From positions 124,001 through 188,000 of the forward strand of contig CAVTHW010000022.1 in NCBI GenBank assembly GCA_963734625.1: a stretch of 64,000 bases of DNA. Reading direction: 5' to 3'. Origin of the DNA: CAVTHW01 sp963734625 (GTDB taxonomy: Bacteria > Acidobacteriota > Terriglobia > Bryobacterales > Bryobacteraceae). The notes beneath the pieces were generated by a model. That model was not told where the DNA came from. It ran no database searches and saw only the letters and a program-made list of their open reading frames with translations. Every line of letters starts with the position of its first letter. The first letter of the stretch is position 1. Below are positions 9,479 to 19,984 of the stretch, piece by piece. Position numbers and translations under genes: made by a program.

Positions 9479-10110
9479 GCAGCAAGCTCCAAGAGAGGCC
9501 GATTACACCCAAGTATGCATAATACAGGGCCAGCACCAACATCGTCATACGAGCCACGGTGGCTACGGGTTCCATCCGGCGCAGGGCGCTGACCGCGAGT
9601 GCCGGCACAAACCAGACCGACGTGCCGAGGAAGAAGAGCAGGAAGAAGAGGATGGAAGCGGCCAGGCTTACTCGATTCGGCGGCTCGCACGCCCGCCGCC
9701 ACGAATGGCGGGCACAGGCTCAGGCCGGTGAAAAGGCCCAGGAAGAGAGGTTTGGCGCCGATTTGGTAAAGTTTCTGCTCGGGCCGTCTCCGCCGCGGGA
9801 GCCAGACGTGAAGAACCAGCACCACCGCCAGCCCGAGGTTCGCCACACCGAAGATCAGAGTGCGTGAATGCTGGTCGGCCGGCAGGGCCATTCCCACCGC
9901 CCAGGCCAGTACGGCGAAGCCGATATAGCCGACCAGCCGCCCCCCCAGGAAAATCGAGAGGACGCGCGCGGTTCCGCGAAGTCCAGCGCGTTCGGCCGCC
10001 AGCCAGGGCAGCAGCACCGGCCCGCACGAGCCCAGGCAGACCGGCCCGGAAGCAAACCCCAACACTATCGCCTCTAAAAAGGGGACAGACGCATTTTCCA
10101 TCTTATCCAT
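9471..10110 (-). CDS. SafE/UreH-like sulfite exporter-family membrane protein (frameshifted)
   Basis: A protein of about 210 residues with six membrane segments. It carries the GFASGPVCLGSCGPVLLPWL motif with a Cys-x3-Cys pair, and TGLSLCPPFVAA repeats the pattern in the second half, as in DsbD/UreH-like transporters. A switch near 9668 moves the reading into the frame that continues SILFFLLFFLGTSVW and ends at 9471, overlapping the next gene. The start is uncertain: ATG at 10110 or 10101. In both cases the first residues (ENASVPF) are encoded by the left inverted repeat of the RAYT element, so the original N-terminus was probably replaced. Members of the family act in thiol/metal traffic near heme-copper oxidase genes. 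Confidence 0.65.
10075..10096 (+). repeat. Left inverted repeat of RAYT element
   Basis: A 22-bp repeat that starts with T and five A residues and continues GGGGACAGACGCATTT. It is an exact inverted match to 10872-10893. On the minus strand it encodes the residues NASVPF near the start of the SafE-like protein. Confidence 0.85.
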
Positions 10111-10831
10111 ACCCGGCAAACAGACTGGCTTGCCGGCCGGCTTGGTCCTCAGCCTCGGGCTTCTTTTGGGGCCGGCCGCGGGCCAGAACCCGCAGCCTGC
10201 GCCCGTACTGCCGTTCCAGCGCTGTGACGAACTCCCGCGAGCCCAGCGGTTCGCCGGTGTGGGTCGCGCGGCGGAGAGAGTCGCATTCGCCGCTCGATAT
10301 CCCCGCCGACAGAATCTCCCGCCACTCGCCGAAATCCCACCGCCCGAAATACTCCTCCCAACGGCAGTCTAACACCGGGTCCTGGGCGAGCTCCAGAGCG
10401 TGCACTCGGGCGCTGGACCAGGGCCAACCCCAGGGCTCTGGCGTCAATCCGGCGCGCACCGGGTTTAACTCCACGTAGCGCAGGGCGAGCAGCAGGTGCG
10501 AGGTGTCGAGCAAGCAGGAGAAGAAGCGATTCTGCCAAACGTGACCGCTCCGGCCTTGGGCTTGGTTCAGCGCCAGCGCGTACTCGGAGTGGGTACAGCC
10601 CAGGGCGCGCGCCAGCGAGTCGTCGCGCTCCGGCACGGCTATCAGGTGGATGTGGTTCGGCATGAGGCAGTATCCTAGAATTCGGGCGCCGTAGTCGGTG
10701 GCATGCCGGCCCAGGAGTTCCAGATAGAAGCGGCGGTCAGCGGAGGAATGGAAGACTGTTTGGCGGTTGTTTCCGCGCTGTGTGACGTGATGAGCGACGC
10801 CGGGAACGATGACTCGTGCACGACGGGGCAT
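10103..10831 (-). CDS. REP-associated tyrosine transposase (RAYT, Y1_Tnp)
   Basis: A 242-residue Y1 transposase of the HUH class. N-terminal PRRARVIVPGVAHHVTQRGN is a family hallmark. The HUH motif is PNHIHLIAVP, the downstream helix GHVWQNRFFSCLLD is typical, and RYVELNPVRAGLT precedes the C-terminal half. The catalytic Tyr is likely in the TDYGARILGYCLMPN or RYVELNPVRA segment. Such enzymes cut single-stranded REP hairpins. Intact ORF, ATG at 10831; the stop codon lies 6 bp inside the left repeat. Base composition matches the surroundings, so insertion is not obviously recent. Confidence 0.9.
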   Translation of the reverse strand: MPRRARVIVPGVAHHVTQRGNNRQTVFHSSADRRFYLELLGRHATDYGARILGYCLMPNHIHLIAVPERDDSLARALGCTHSEYALALNQAQGRSGHVWQNRFFSCLLDTSHLLLALRYVELNPVRAGLTPEPWGWPWSSARVHALELAQDPVLDCRWEEYFGRWDFGEWREILSAGISSGECDSLRRATHTGEPLGSREFVTALERQYGRRLRVLARGRPQKKPEAEDQAGRQASLFAGYG

Positions 10832-10864
10832 ACATAGGGGAAGTGGAAACCCGTTCGAGAGCTC

Positions 10865-11271
10865 TCAGGATAAATGCGTCTGTCCCCTTTTTAGGACCGT
10901 CTCGATTTGGGGGGGATGCAGCAGAGTATTGTGGACCAGGCAGGCCTTTGCGGCTCGCAGCACGCCTTCCTGGTGCCGGAGTTCCAATTCGGGCACGGCC
11001 ACCTCGATCCGGAAGGAGTCCAGCCGGGCCGGCTGCGTGGCTTTCTCCGCCGTGACCCGGACCTCTAAGCCCTCGGTCGGCAGGGACCGCGCCCTCAGGT
11101 ACTGGGCCGCGTAAAACCCGACGCAAGTGCCGAGCGAGACGAGCAGGAACTCGGGCGGGCTCATGCCGGTGTCCGTGCCGGAATATCCAGCGGCTGGTCG
11201 CAGAGCACACGGTGGCCGCGGCTCTCTGCTTCGAACTTCACCCCGTCCAGGTAACGAATGATGGTTTCCAT
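10865..11271 (-). CDS. OsmC-family peroxiredoxin-like protein (frameshifted)
   Basis: An OsmC/Ohr-fold protein of about 135 residues. The N-terminal strand (METIIRYLDGVKFEAESRGH) starts at ATG 11271. A missing base near 11180 shifts the frame into SPPEFLLVSLGTCVGFYAA, which holds the first redox cysteine. The second cysteine is in AAKACLVHNTLLHPP. Family members reduce organic hydroperoxides with these two cysteines. The last nine residues (KRGQTHLS and neighbours) are encoded by the right inverted repeat of the RAYT element, so the native C-terminus was replaced by insertion. Confidence 0.7.
10872..10893 (-). repeat. Right inverted repeat of RAYT element
   Basis: Exact inverted copy of 10075-10096. 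On the minus strand it encodes KRGQTH near the C-terminus of the OsmC-like protein, whose TGA stop follows directly after the repeat. Confidence 0.85.
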
Positions 11272-11312
11272 TTCACTTGTCCAAAGTTGTAGGATACAGC
11301 CAAAGGCGACCG

Positions 11313-11337
11313 GTGACAGGGAAAAAGGGCCTGTCAC
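11313..11337. repeat. Hairpin-forming inverted repeat upstream of the efflux operon
   Basis: GTGACAGG (11313-11320) and CCTGTCAC (11330-11337) are perfect 8-bp arms around nine bases containing an A-run. They sit 57 bp before the TolC-like start and downstream of the divergent OsmC start. An operator for the efflux operon, or a small dispersed repeat, are the two obvious readings. No adjacent regulator gene was found to favour the first. Confidence 0.4.
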
Positions 11338-11394
11338 TTGCGCCAGCCGTCTGCATCCTGTTCTAAAGACGAGCCAATCGGAGCGTTGAAACCC

Positions 11395-12724
11395 ATGAGA
11401 ATCACCCTACTCGTATTGTTGGCCTTGCCCTTGGCGGCACAAGGTCCGCTGTCCCTGAAGGACGCGGTCCGCCTGGCGCTGGACAAGCACCCCTCGATGG
11501 AGGCCGCCGCGGCCGAGGTGAAAGCCGCCGAAACACGCCGCGAGCAAGCCCGGAGCGGCTATCTGCCCAAGGTGAACTACTCGGAGTCCTGGCAGCGCAG
11601 CGACAATCCGGTCTTCGTCTTCAGCTCCCTGCTGACCCAGCACCAGTTTTCGGAGCAGAACTTCGCCATCGGCCCGCTGAACCGGCCCGACGCCCTGAAC
11701 AACTTCCAGTCGCAGGTGGTGGTCGATCAGACCGTCTGGGACGCCGGCATGACCAAGAAACAGGTGCGGTCGGCCGAACTCGGGAGCGAGGCGCGGACGA
11801 GGACCAGCGGCGCACGCGCATGGGGCTCGTCAACGGGGTGGTCCGGGCCTATACGGGCGTCATGCTGAGCCAGGAGGCCTGAAGGTGGCGGGGGAGGCGG
11901 TGCGCTCGGCCGAGGCCGATCTCGAGCGCGCCGAGAACGTGCGGACGGCCGGCATGGCCACCGACGCCGACGTGCTGGCCATCCGCGTACACCTGGCGCC
12001 GATGCGGGAGCAGGAGATCCGCCGCGGCTACGATGCGCAGATCGCGCTGGCTGCCCTGAACGAGGCCCTGGGCCTGCCGCTGGATACGCCGCACGAGCTC
12101 ACCACCGCGCTGACGCCGCTGCCGGCGGCCGAAGGGCCCATGGCACAGTAGGAGGAGAACGCCAGAGCCAGCCGTCCGGAGGCGCGACAGGTCCGGCTGT
12201 CGGAGTCGCTGGCCCAGACGCAGTCGGAAATGGCCCGCGCCAGCCTGCTGCCGCAGGTTTCGTTCCGCGTGGCTTTCGAGGCCGACCGGCAGCGGTTCGT
12301 CAATCGCGGCGGCGCCAACTGGTTCGCCGGCGTCTCGCTGCGCTGGAACCTCTTCAACGGATTCGCGGACAAGACGCGCATCGAGGAAGCCAACCAGGCG
12401 GTGGCCCGCGCCAAGGCCCAAGAGCGGCAGATCGATTCGGCGGTGAGCCTGCAGGTGCGCCGCGCTTATCTCGATCTGAAGGCGGCCCAGGAGCGCATCC
12501 AGGTCGCCGAGGCCGCCGTGGCCGAGGCCGAGGAGAGCCTCCGCATCGTCAAGAACCGCTACGAAAACGGATTGAACAACGTCACCGACCTGCTGCGCAG
12601 CGAGACCGCGCTGCTCGAAGCCAATCTGCGCCGGCTGACCGCCGTGCACGACCAGAGGCTGGCCGCCGCCGCGCTGGAACTGGCGGCCGGGACGCTTTCG
12701 GCGGATTCGAGTGTTCTGAACTAG
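11395..12724 (+). CDS. TolC-family outer membrane efflux protein (frameshifted, one in-frame TAG)
   Basis: It begins at ATG 11395 with a signal peptide (RITLLVLLALPLAAQ) and the usual SLKDAVRLALDKHPSM opening. The remaining coiled-coil helices lie in a second frame (AEADLERAENVRTAGM) and end with FAGVSLRWNLFNGF and the SLRIVKNRYENGLNNVTDLL repeat. Two frame switches between 11790 and 11880 and a TAG at 12149-12151 interrupt it. Codons after the TAG continue the same alignment, so CAG to TAG is a likely single-base error. It is the outer-membrane channel of the tripartite pump encoded by the next two genes. Confidence 0.8.
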
Positions 12725-12736
12725 GAGCAGCCCCTC

Positions 12737-13879
12737 ATGAGAAATCCTCTTTCCCTTGGTCCTTTCCTTCGCCGTGCTGGCATCCTGCGGCGGCGAAGCG
12801 CCGCGTTCCGAAGGTGCGCCGCCGGCGGCCCCCGTCCCGGTCCAAGTGACGACGGTTGCCTCCGCGGATTGGCCCAATGTCTACGAGGCCACCGGCACGG
12901 TGCGCGCCCGGACCGCGGCGGTCATGTCGAGCAAGGTGATGGGCTACGTCCGCGAGGTCGGTTTCCAGGCCGGCGACCGGGTGCGGGCCGGCCAGTTGCT
13001 GATCTCGATTGATTCCCGCGACCTGGATGCGCAGTAGCGCCAGGCCGAGGCGGGGCGCAACGAGGCGCAGGCGGCGCGGCCTGAGGTCGAGAACGCCATC
13101 GCCACCGCCAAGGCCAATCTCGATCTGGCCAACCTAACCTCCGGCCGCATGAAAGACCTGTTCGACAAGAAGTCCATCTCCAACCAGGAGTACGACGAGG
13201 CCTCGGCGCGGCTGAAGGTCGGCGCAGGCCGGCTACGAGATGGCACGCTCCAAGCAGGCCAGGTCGCGGCCAGAATCGCCAGGCCGAGGAGGCGGTGAAG
13301 GCGGCCGCCGTCGTGCGCGGCTACGCGGAAATCCCGGCGCCTTTCGCGGGCGTGGTGACGGAGAAGCGCGTCGAGCCGGGCAACCTGGCCACACCGGGCG
13401 CGCCGCTCGCCACCATCGAGCGCGAGGGCGCCTACCGGCTGGAGGCGTCGGTCGAGGAATCGCGGCTGCGCGATATCCGGGCCGGACAGGCTGTCTCGGT
13501 CACTCTGGACGCACTGGACCGCACGCTGGAGGCCCGGGTCAGCGAGATCGTGCCCGCGGTGGATGCGGCTTCGCGATCGTACATCGTGAAGATCGACCTC
13601 CCCTCCTTGCCGGGACTTCGCTCGGGCATGTTCGGGCGCGCGGCCTTTGACGTGGGCAAGCGCAGCGTGCTGGCGGTGCCGGCGGCCGCGATCCGGCGAG
13701 CAAGGGCAACTGCGTTCGGTGTTGGTGGCCGAGGGCGGTATCGCGCGCGCCCGGCTGGTCACGCTGGGCGAGTCGCATCAGGATCGCGGGAAGTGCTCTC
13801 CGGCCTGAGCGCCGGCGAGAAGAATCGTCTTCCCCGTCCCGGCCGGCCTGACGGACGGCGCCAGGGTGGAGGTCCGCCC

Positions 13880-13883
<4 letters not shown>
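12737..13883 (+). CDS. RND efflux periplasmic adaptor (HlyD/MFP family; frameshifted, one in-frame TAG)
   Basis: A lipoprotein-type signal (VLSFAVLASCGG) precedes the barrel and lipoyl regions (GYVREVGFQAGDRVRAGQLL). A helical hairpin (MKDLFDKKSISNQEYDEASA) follows, then the second lipoyl half (YAEIPAPFAGVVTEKRVEPG) and the beta-barrel (DIRAGQAVSVTLDAL). Frame switches occur near 12765, 13225, 13260 and 13695, and a TAG stands at 13035-13037. The stop at 13881-13883 overlaps the GTG of the RND pump. The protein links the inner-membrane pump to the TolC channel. Confidence 0.78.
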
Positions 13884-17066
<3,183 letters not shown>

Positions 17067-17070
<4 letters not shown>

Positions 17071-17336
17071 CAGTAGATCGCTATTTGCGTTTGGTCGCCG
17101 GGTTTTTCGTGGTTCTGAGCCTGGCGCTGGGTTACTGGGTGAGCCCGTATTGGTATCTGTTCACGGGCTTCGTGGGGCTGAATCTGTTCCAGTCGGCCTT
17201 CACCAACTGGTGCCCCATGATGACGTTCCTGCGCAAGTTGGGCGTCCCGGAAGTGTCTAGACCGCTTGCTAACGCGCGCGGCTCCGAAGAGAGCGGACCA
17301 CTCCCTCCCGGTCGTGGTTCAGTGGTATCTCGCTAA
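17067..17336 (+). CDS. DUF2892-type inner-membrane protein with repeat-derived C-terminus
   Basis: An 89-residue protein with two hydrophobic segments (LVAGFFVVLSLALGYW and YLFTGFVGLNLFQSAF) and the closing FTNWCPMMTFLRKLGV, which matches the YgaP-membrane/DUF2892 family often found behind redox or efflux genes. It overlaps the RND stop by four bases (ATGA), so it belongs to that operon. After LGV the sequence changes to SRPLANARGSEESG and a Pro/Gly tail encoded by a dispersed palindromic repeat (17297-17372), so the native stop was lost. Confidence 0.7.
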
Positions 17337-17372
17337 GCCAGAAGCACCGAACCGCGACCGGGAGGGAGCGGT
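17297..17372. repeat. Palindromic dispersed repeat (27-bp arms)
   Basis: Arms 17297-17323 and 17346-17372 pair over 27 bp with three mismatches around a 22-base loop. The core is CTCCCTCCCGGTCG. The preceding sequence encodes the peptide ANARGSE at the end of the DUF2892 protein. From memory, repeats giving this kind of peptide tail recur in Solibacter-like genomes; I could not check that here. The hairpin may also act as a terminator for the efflux operon, though no T-run follows. Confidence 0.6.
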
Positions 17373-17446
17373 TAACGTGCCGACGACACGGGCCGCTAGT
17401 TCGGAGATATACTGTTCCTGTCTGAGTTAACGGCAAAGGGGGAACC

Positions 17447-18772
17447 ATGACAGAAGCGGTAAACCGAAGAAATTTCATCAAGAGCGCGGCCGGCGTGACG
17501 GCCGGCGTGGGATTGGCAGGCGGAGCTTTGCGGGCGGGGCAAGCCGCTGCCGGCAGAGTGATCGGGGCGAACGATCGGATCAACCTGGCGGTCATCGGCG
17601 GAGGAATGCGGGGGCCGCAGGATTGCCGGTCCTTCCAGAGAGCCGGCACCGATTTGAACGCGCAGATCGTAGCGGTGTCCGATCTGTATCAGAAGCGCCT
17701 CACCGCGCTTAAGAATCTCTGCAAGTGCGAGGGATACCTGGATTACCGCGAAATCATAAACCGGAAGGACGTGGACGCGGTGATTATCGCGGTTCCGGAT
17801 CACTGGCACGCGAAGATGGCCTTCGCCGCGCTCGACAGCGGCAAAGACGTCTACCTGGAAAAGCCGATGACCCACACCATCGAGGAGGCGCGGCAGTTGA
17901 TCGCCAGGGTCAAGCAGACCAAGCGCGTGCTTCAAGTCGGCTCGCAGACTACCTCGGCGCAGCAATGGTGGAGGGCCAAGCAGGCCATCGCCGACGGGGC
18001 CATCGGCGAAATGATCATGAGCCAGGGATCGTACCACCGAAACTCCAGGGACGGCGAGTGGAATTACAGGATTGACCCCGAGGCCAGCCCGGACAAGAAG
18101 GGCGAAGACTATATCGACTGGGCGAACTGGATCGGTCCGGCGCAGGAGCGTAAATTTGACGCCGATAGATTCTTCCGGTTCCGCAAGTATTGGGATTATT
18201 CGGGGGGCATCGCCACCGACTTGTTCTTCCACGTGGCGGCGCCGCTGAACATCTGCTGGCCGGAGCCGCAGTCCCCGTACAAGGTGTCCGCGGCGGGCGG
18301 CGTCTACGTCTTCAAAGATTCGCGGGAGGTGCCGGACACCTTCCACCTGATGGCCGACTACAAGAAGGGCCACTCCGTCGTGCTGACCTCCTCCATGGCC
18401 AACAGCCAGCACATCCCGGGGCTGATCCGGGGGCACCTGGGAACGATCATCATGGTCGACAACGGCCAGTTCGAGTCGACCACGGACCACATCACGCTTA
18501 AGCCGGAACGCAGAGTGGTCGACGAAGCTTACGTGGCGAAGTTCGGCAAGGAAGACGTGGCGATGCCGGTCCCACAGGAGAACACGGAGGTTGCGCACGC
18601 CAAGAATTTCCTCGAATGCATGCGTACCCGCCAGAAGCCCCGGCTGGACGTTGAGACGGCCGCCTGCGCCCAAGTGCTGATTTCGATGGCGGTGCAGTCC
18701 TACCGCGAGGGCCGGACGCTGTATTTCGACGAGAAGACCTGGAAGGTGAGCGACAAGCCGGTTAAGGCGTAA
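17447..18772 (+). CDS. Tat-exported Gfo/Idh/MocA-family oxidoreductase
   Basis: A 441-residue protein. It opens with a twin-arginine signal (NRRNFIKSAAGVTAGVGLAG) and continues with a Rossmann fold (NLAVIGGGMRGPQDC). The catalytic-pocket motif is VYLEKPMTHTIEEA, with Lys of the E-K-P signature, followed by the C-terminal substrate-binding domain (GGIATDLFFHVAAPLNICWP). Such exported enzymes act on sugars or inositols with NAD(P) carried out with the folded protein. The ATG at 17447 is preceded by AAGGGGGAACC, and a TATACT -10-like hexamer lies at 17408-17413. Confidence 0.85.
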   Translation: MTEAVNRRNFIKSAAGVTAGVGLAGGALRAGQAAAGRVIGANDRINLAVIGGGMRGPQDCRSFQRAGTDLNAQIVAVSDLYQKRLTALKNLCKCEGYLDYREIINRKDVDAVIIAVPDHWHAKMAFAALDSGKDVYLEKPMTHTIEEARQLIARVKQTKRVLQVGSQTTSAQQWWRAKQAIADGAIGEMIMSQGSYHRNSRDGEWNYRIDPEASPDKKGEDYIDWANWIGPAQERKFDADRFFRFRKYWDYSGGIATDLFFHVAAPLNICWPEPQSPYKVSAAGGVYVFKDSREVPDTFHLMADYKKGHSVVLTSSMANSQHIPGLIRGHLGTIIMVDNGQFESTTDHITLKPERRVVDEAYVAKFGKEDVAMPVPQENTEVAHAKNFLECMRTRQKPRLDVETAACAQVLISMAVQSYREGRTLYFDEKTWKVSDKPVKA

Positions 18773-18781
18773 GCTGTTCTT

Positions 18782-19936
18782 CTAAAGCGGCAGGGAGGCG
18801 GGAAGCTCGATCCGCCTCCCCGCGGCGCGGTCCTCCACGATAATCTTGCCGCCTTCCAACCGTACGTCGTCGATCCTCGACATGCCCGCCGGAGTCTGAA
18901 CATAGAACAGCAGGAAACGCGCCGAGATCTTGGACATCGCCGGCAGCCAGCGGTAGGTGGGCGCGTCGAACAGGGAGTTGAGCGTCACCGCCTCGCGCCG
19001 CGGGACGTCGAAAGGCTGCGTGGCAAACTCCACCCCGCGTTGGAGCCAGAGGGCAGCGGGGTAGTTCATCCAGTTCTGGACCCAGGGGAAATCCTCCCTG
19101 CGGAAAATGTATCCGAGCAGATAGTGCCGGCTCGTGTTCAGGGCCGTTACCCAGGCATAGGTCCGCGACGGATCCATGAGCGTGGTGGTGTGGTCCAGCG
19201 AGTCCGGCTTGGGCGGAACGCCGCGCAGGTCGACCCGGCTGCCATCCTTTCCGGGCGCTGCCGGCCAGGTGAAATCCAGGAAGGAGGCCAGCCGCCGCCG
19301 GCTCTGCGCGGGTTCATCCGGGTAGACGCGAGTCTTGGAACGGCTGCCGGACAGGTCCACCACCGTGTTCTCCGGCTCGAGAAACGGCGAGCCCAGGGTG
19401 AGGTGCTCGCCCCAGTTCAAAGGCCGATCGAAGCCCAACTGGCTCTGGAACTCGCTATCGACGTAGATCACGTTTTCGCCATCCACGACCTGAATCGTTC
19501 GAGTGAGCGTCTCCTGGACGAGCGGGAGCTTCACGCTGAACGTGACTGCCGCGACCCCGCCCAGCTTCCCCGATACAGCCGGTCCCCAGGGCAGTACGTG
19601 CGCCTCCCCGTGCATCGGCAGGCCGGCTTTCCTTTCTTCGGCCGAAGCCGGTCCGAAGCCATCCGCGCAAAGGAAATGCCCCAGGACCGACAACGGCTTC
19701 CCTGGCGGTTGGGTATTGAATCGCTCCGGATTGCCAAAGGGGCTCAGTGCTTCCGGATCGCCCCGCAGGACCAGCCGGTTCATGGAGCCGCCTCTGGCCG
19801 CGACCGCCAATTCAAGCTTGTCGTTGGAGATCAGGACCGCCGGACTGCCGTAGACCGTGGCCTCTTTCAAGGGGGATGGCGTCTGTGCCAGCACGACACA
19901 GGCGAATAATTGGACTGCTACCAGAGTGCGAATCAT
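18782..19936 (-). CDS. Secreted protein with aldose-1-epimerase-like (mutarotase) fold
   Basis: A 384-residue exported protein (RTLVAVQLFACVVLA signal). Beta-rich segments such as ISNDKLELAVAARGGSMNRL and the aromatic, Gly-rich core (LNWGEHLTLGSPFLEPEN) resemble galactose-mutarotase-like domains. A conserved Glu in the NWGEHLTLG segment would be the expected base in a true epimerase. The enzymatic role is uncertain; binding of a plant sugar is an alternative. It is divergent from the carboxypeptidase-regulatory gene and convergent with the Gfo/Idh/MocA gene. Confidence 0.5.
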   Translation of the reverse strand: MIRTLVAVQLFACVVLAQTPSPLKEATVYGSPAVLISNDKLELAVAARGGSMNRLVLRGDPEALSPFGNPERFNTQPPGKPLSVLGHFLCADGFGPASAEERKAGLPMHGEAHVLPWGPAVSGKLGGVAAVTFSVKLPLVQETLTRTIQVVDGENVIYVDSEFQSQLGFDRPLNWGEHLTLGSPFLEPENTVVDLSGSRSKTRVYPDEPAQSRRRLASFLDFTWPAAPGKDGSRVDLRGVPPKPDSLDHTTTLMDPSRTYAWVTALNTSRHYLLGYIFRREDFPWVQNWMNYPAALWLQRGVEFATQPFDVPRREAVTLNSLFDAPTYRWLPAMSKISARFLLFYVQTPAGMSRIDDVRLEGGKIIVEDRAAGRRIELPASLPL

Positions 19937-19952
19937 AGCCTACCTGTTCTAG

Positions 19953-19974
19953 GTGTACACTGATTGACAATCAG
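19953..19974. promoter_or_regulatory. Two adjacent palindromes in a 48-bp divergent intergenic region
   Basis: GTGTACAC (19953-19960) and CTGATTG-A-CAATCAG (19960-19974) share a base between the divergent starts at 19936 and 19985. Both are perfect. In so short a divergent promoter, such dyads are good operator candidates for control of one or both genes. The regulator is not identifiable. Confidence 0.4.
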
Positions 19975-19984
19975 GAGCAATAGG

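Larger units (their letters stand above)
10075..10893. mobile_element. RAYT element bounded by perfect 22-bp inverted repeats
   Basis: Positions 10075-10096 and 10872-10893 are perfect inverted copies of a 22-bp sequence containing GGGGACAGACGCATTT. A Y1 REP-associated transposase lies between them. Gene and termini together make an 819-bp unit. The repeat reads into the 5' end of the SafE-like gene on one side and the 3' end of the OsmC-like gene on the other. No target duplication could be seen. REP-associated transposases normally mobilise such palindromic repeats, so scattered extra copies elsewhere in the genome are expected. Confidence 0.75.
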
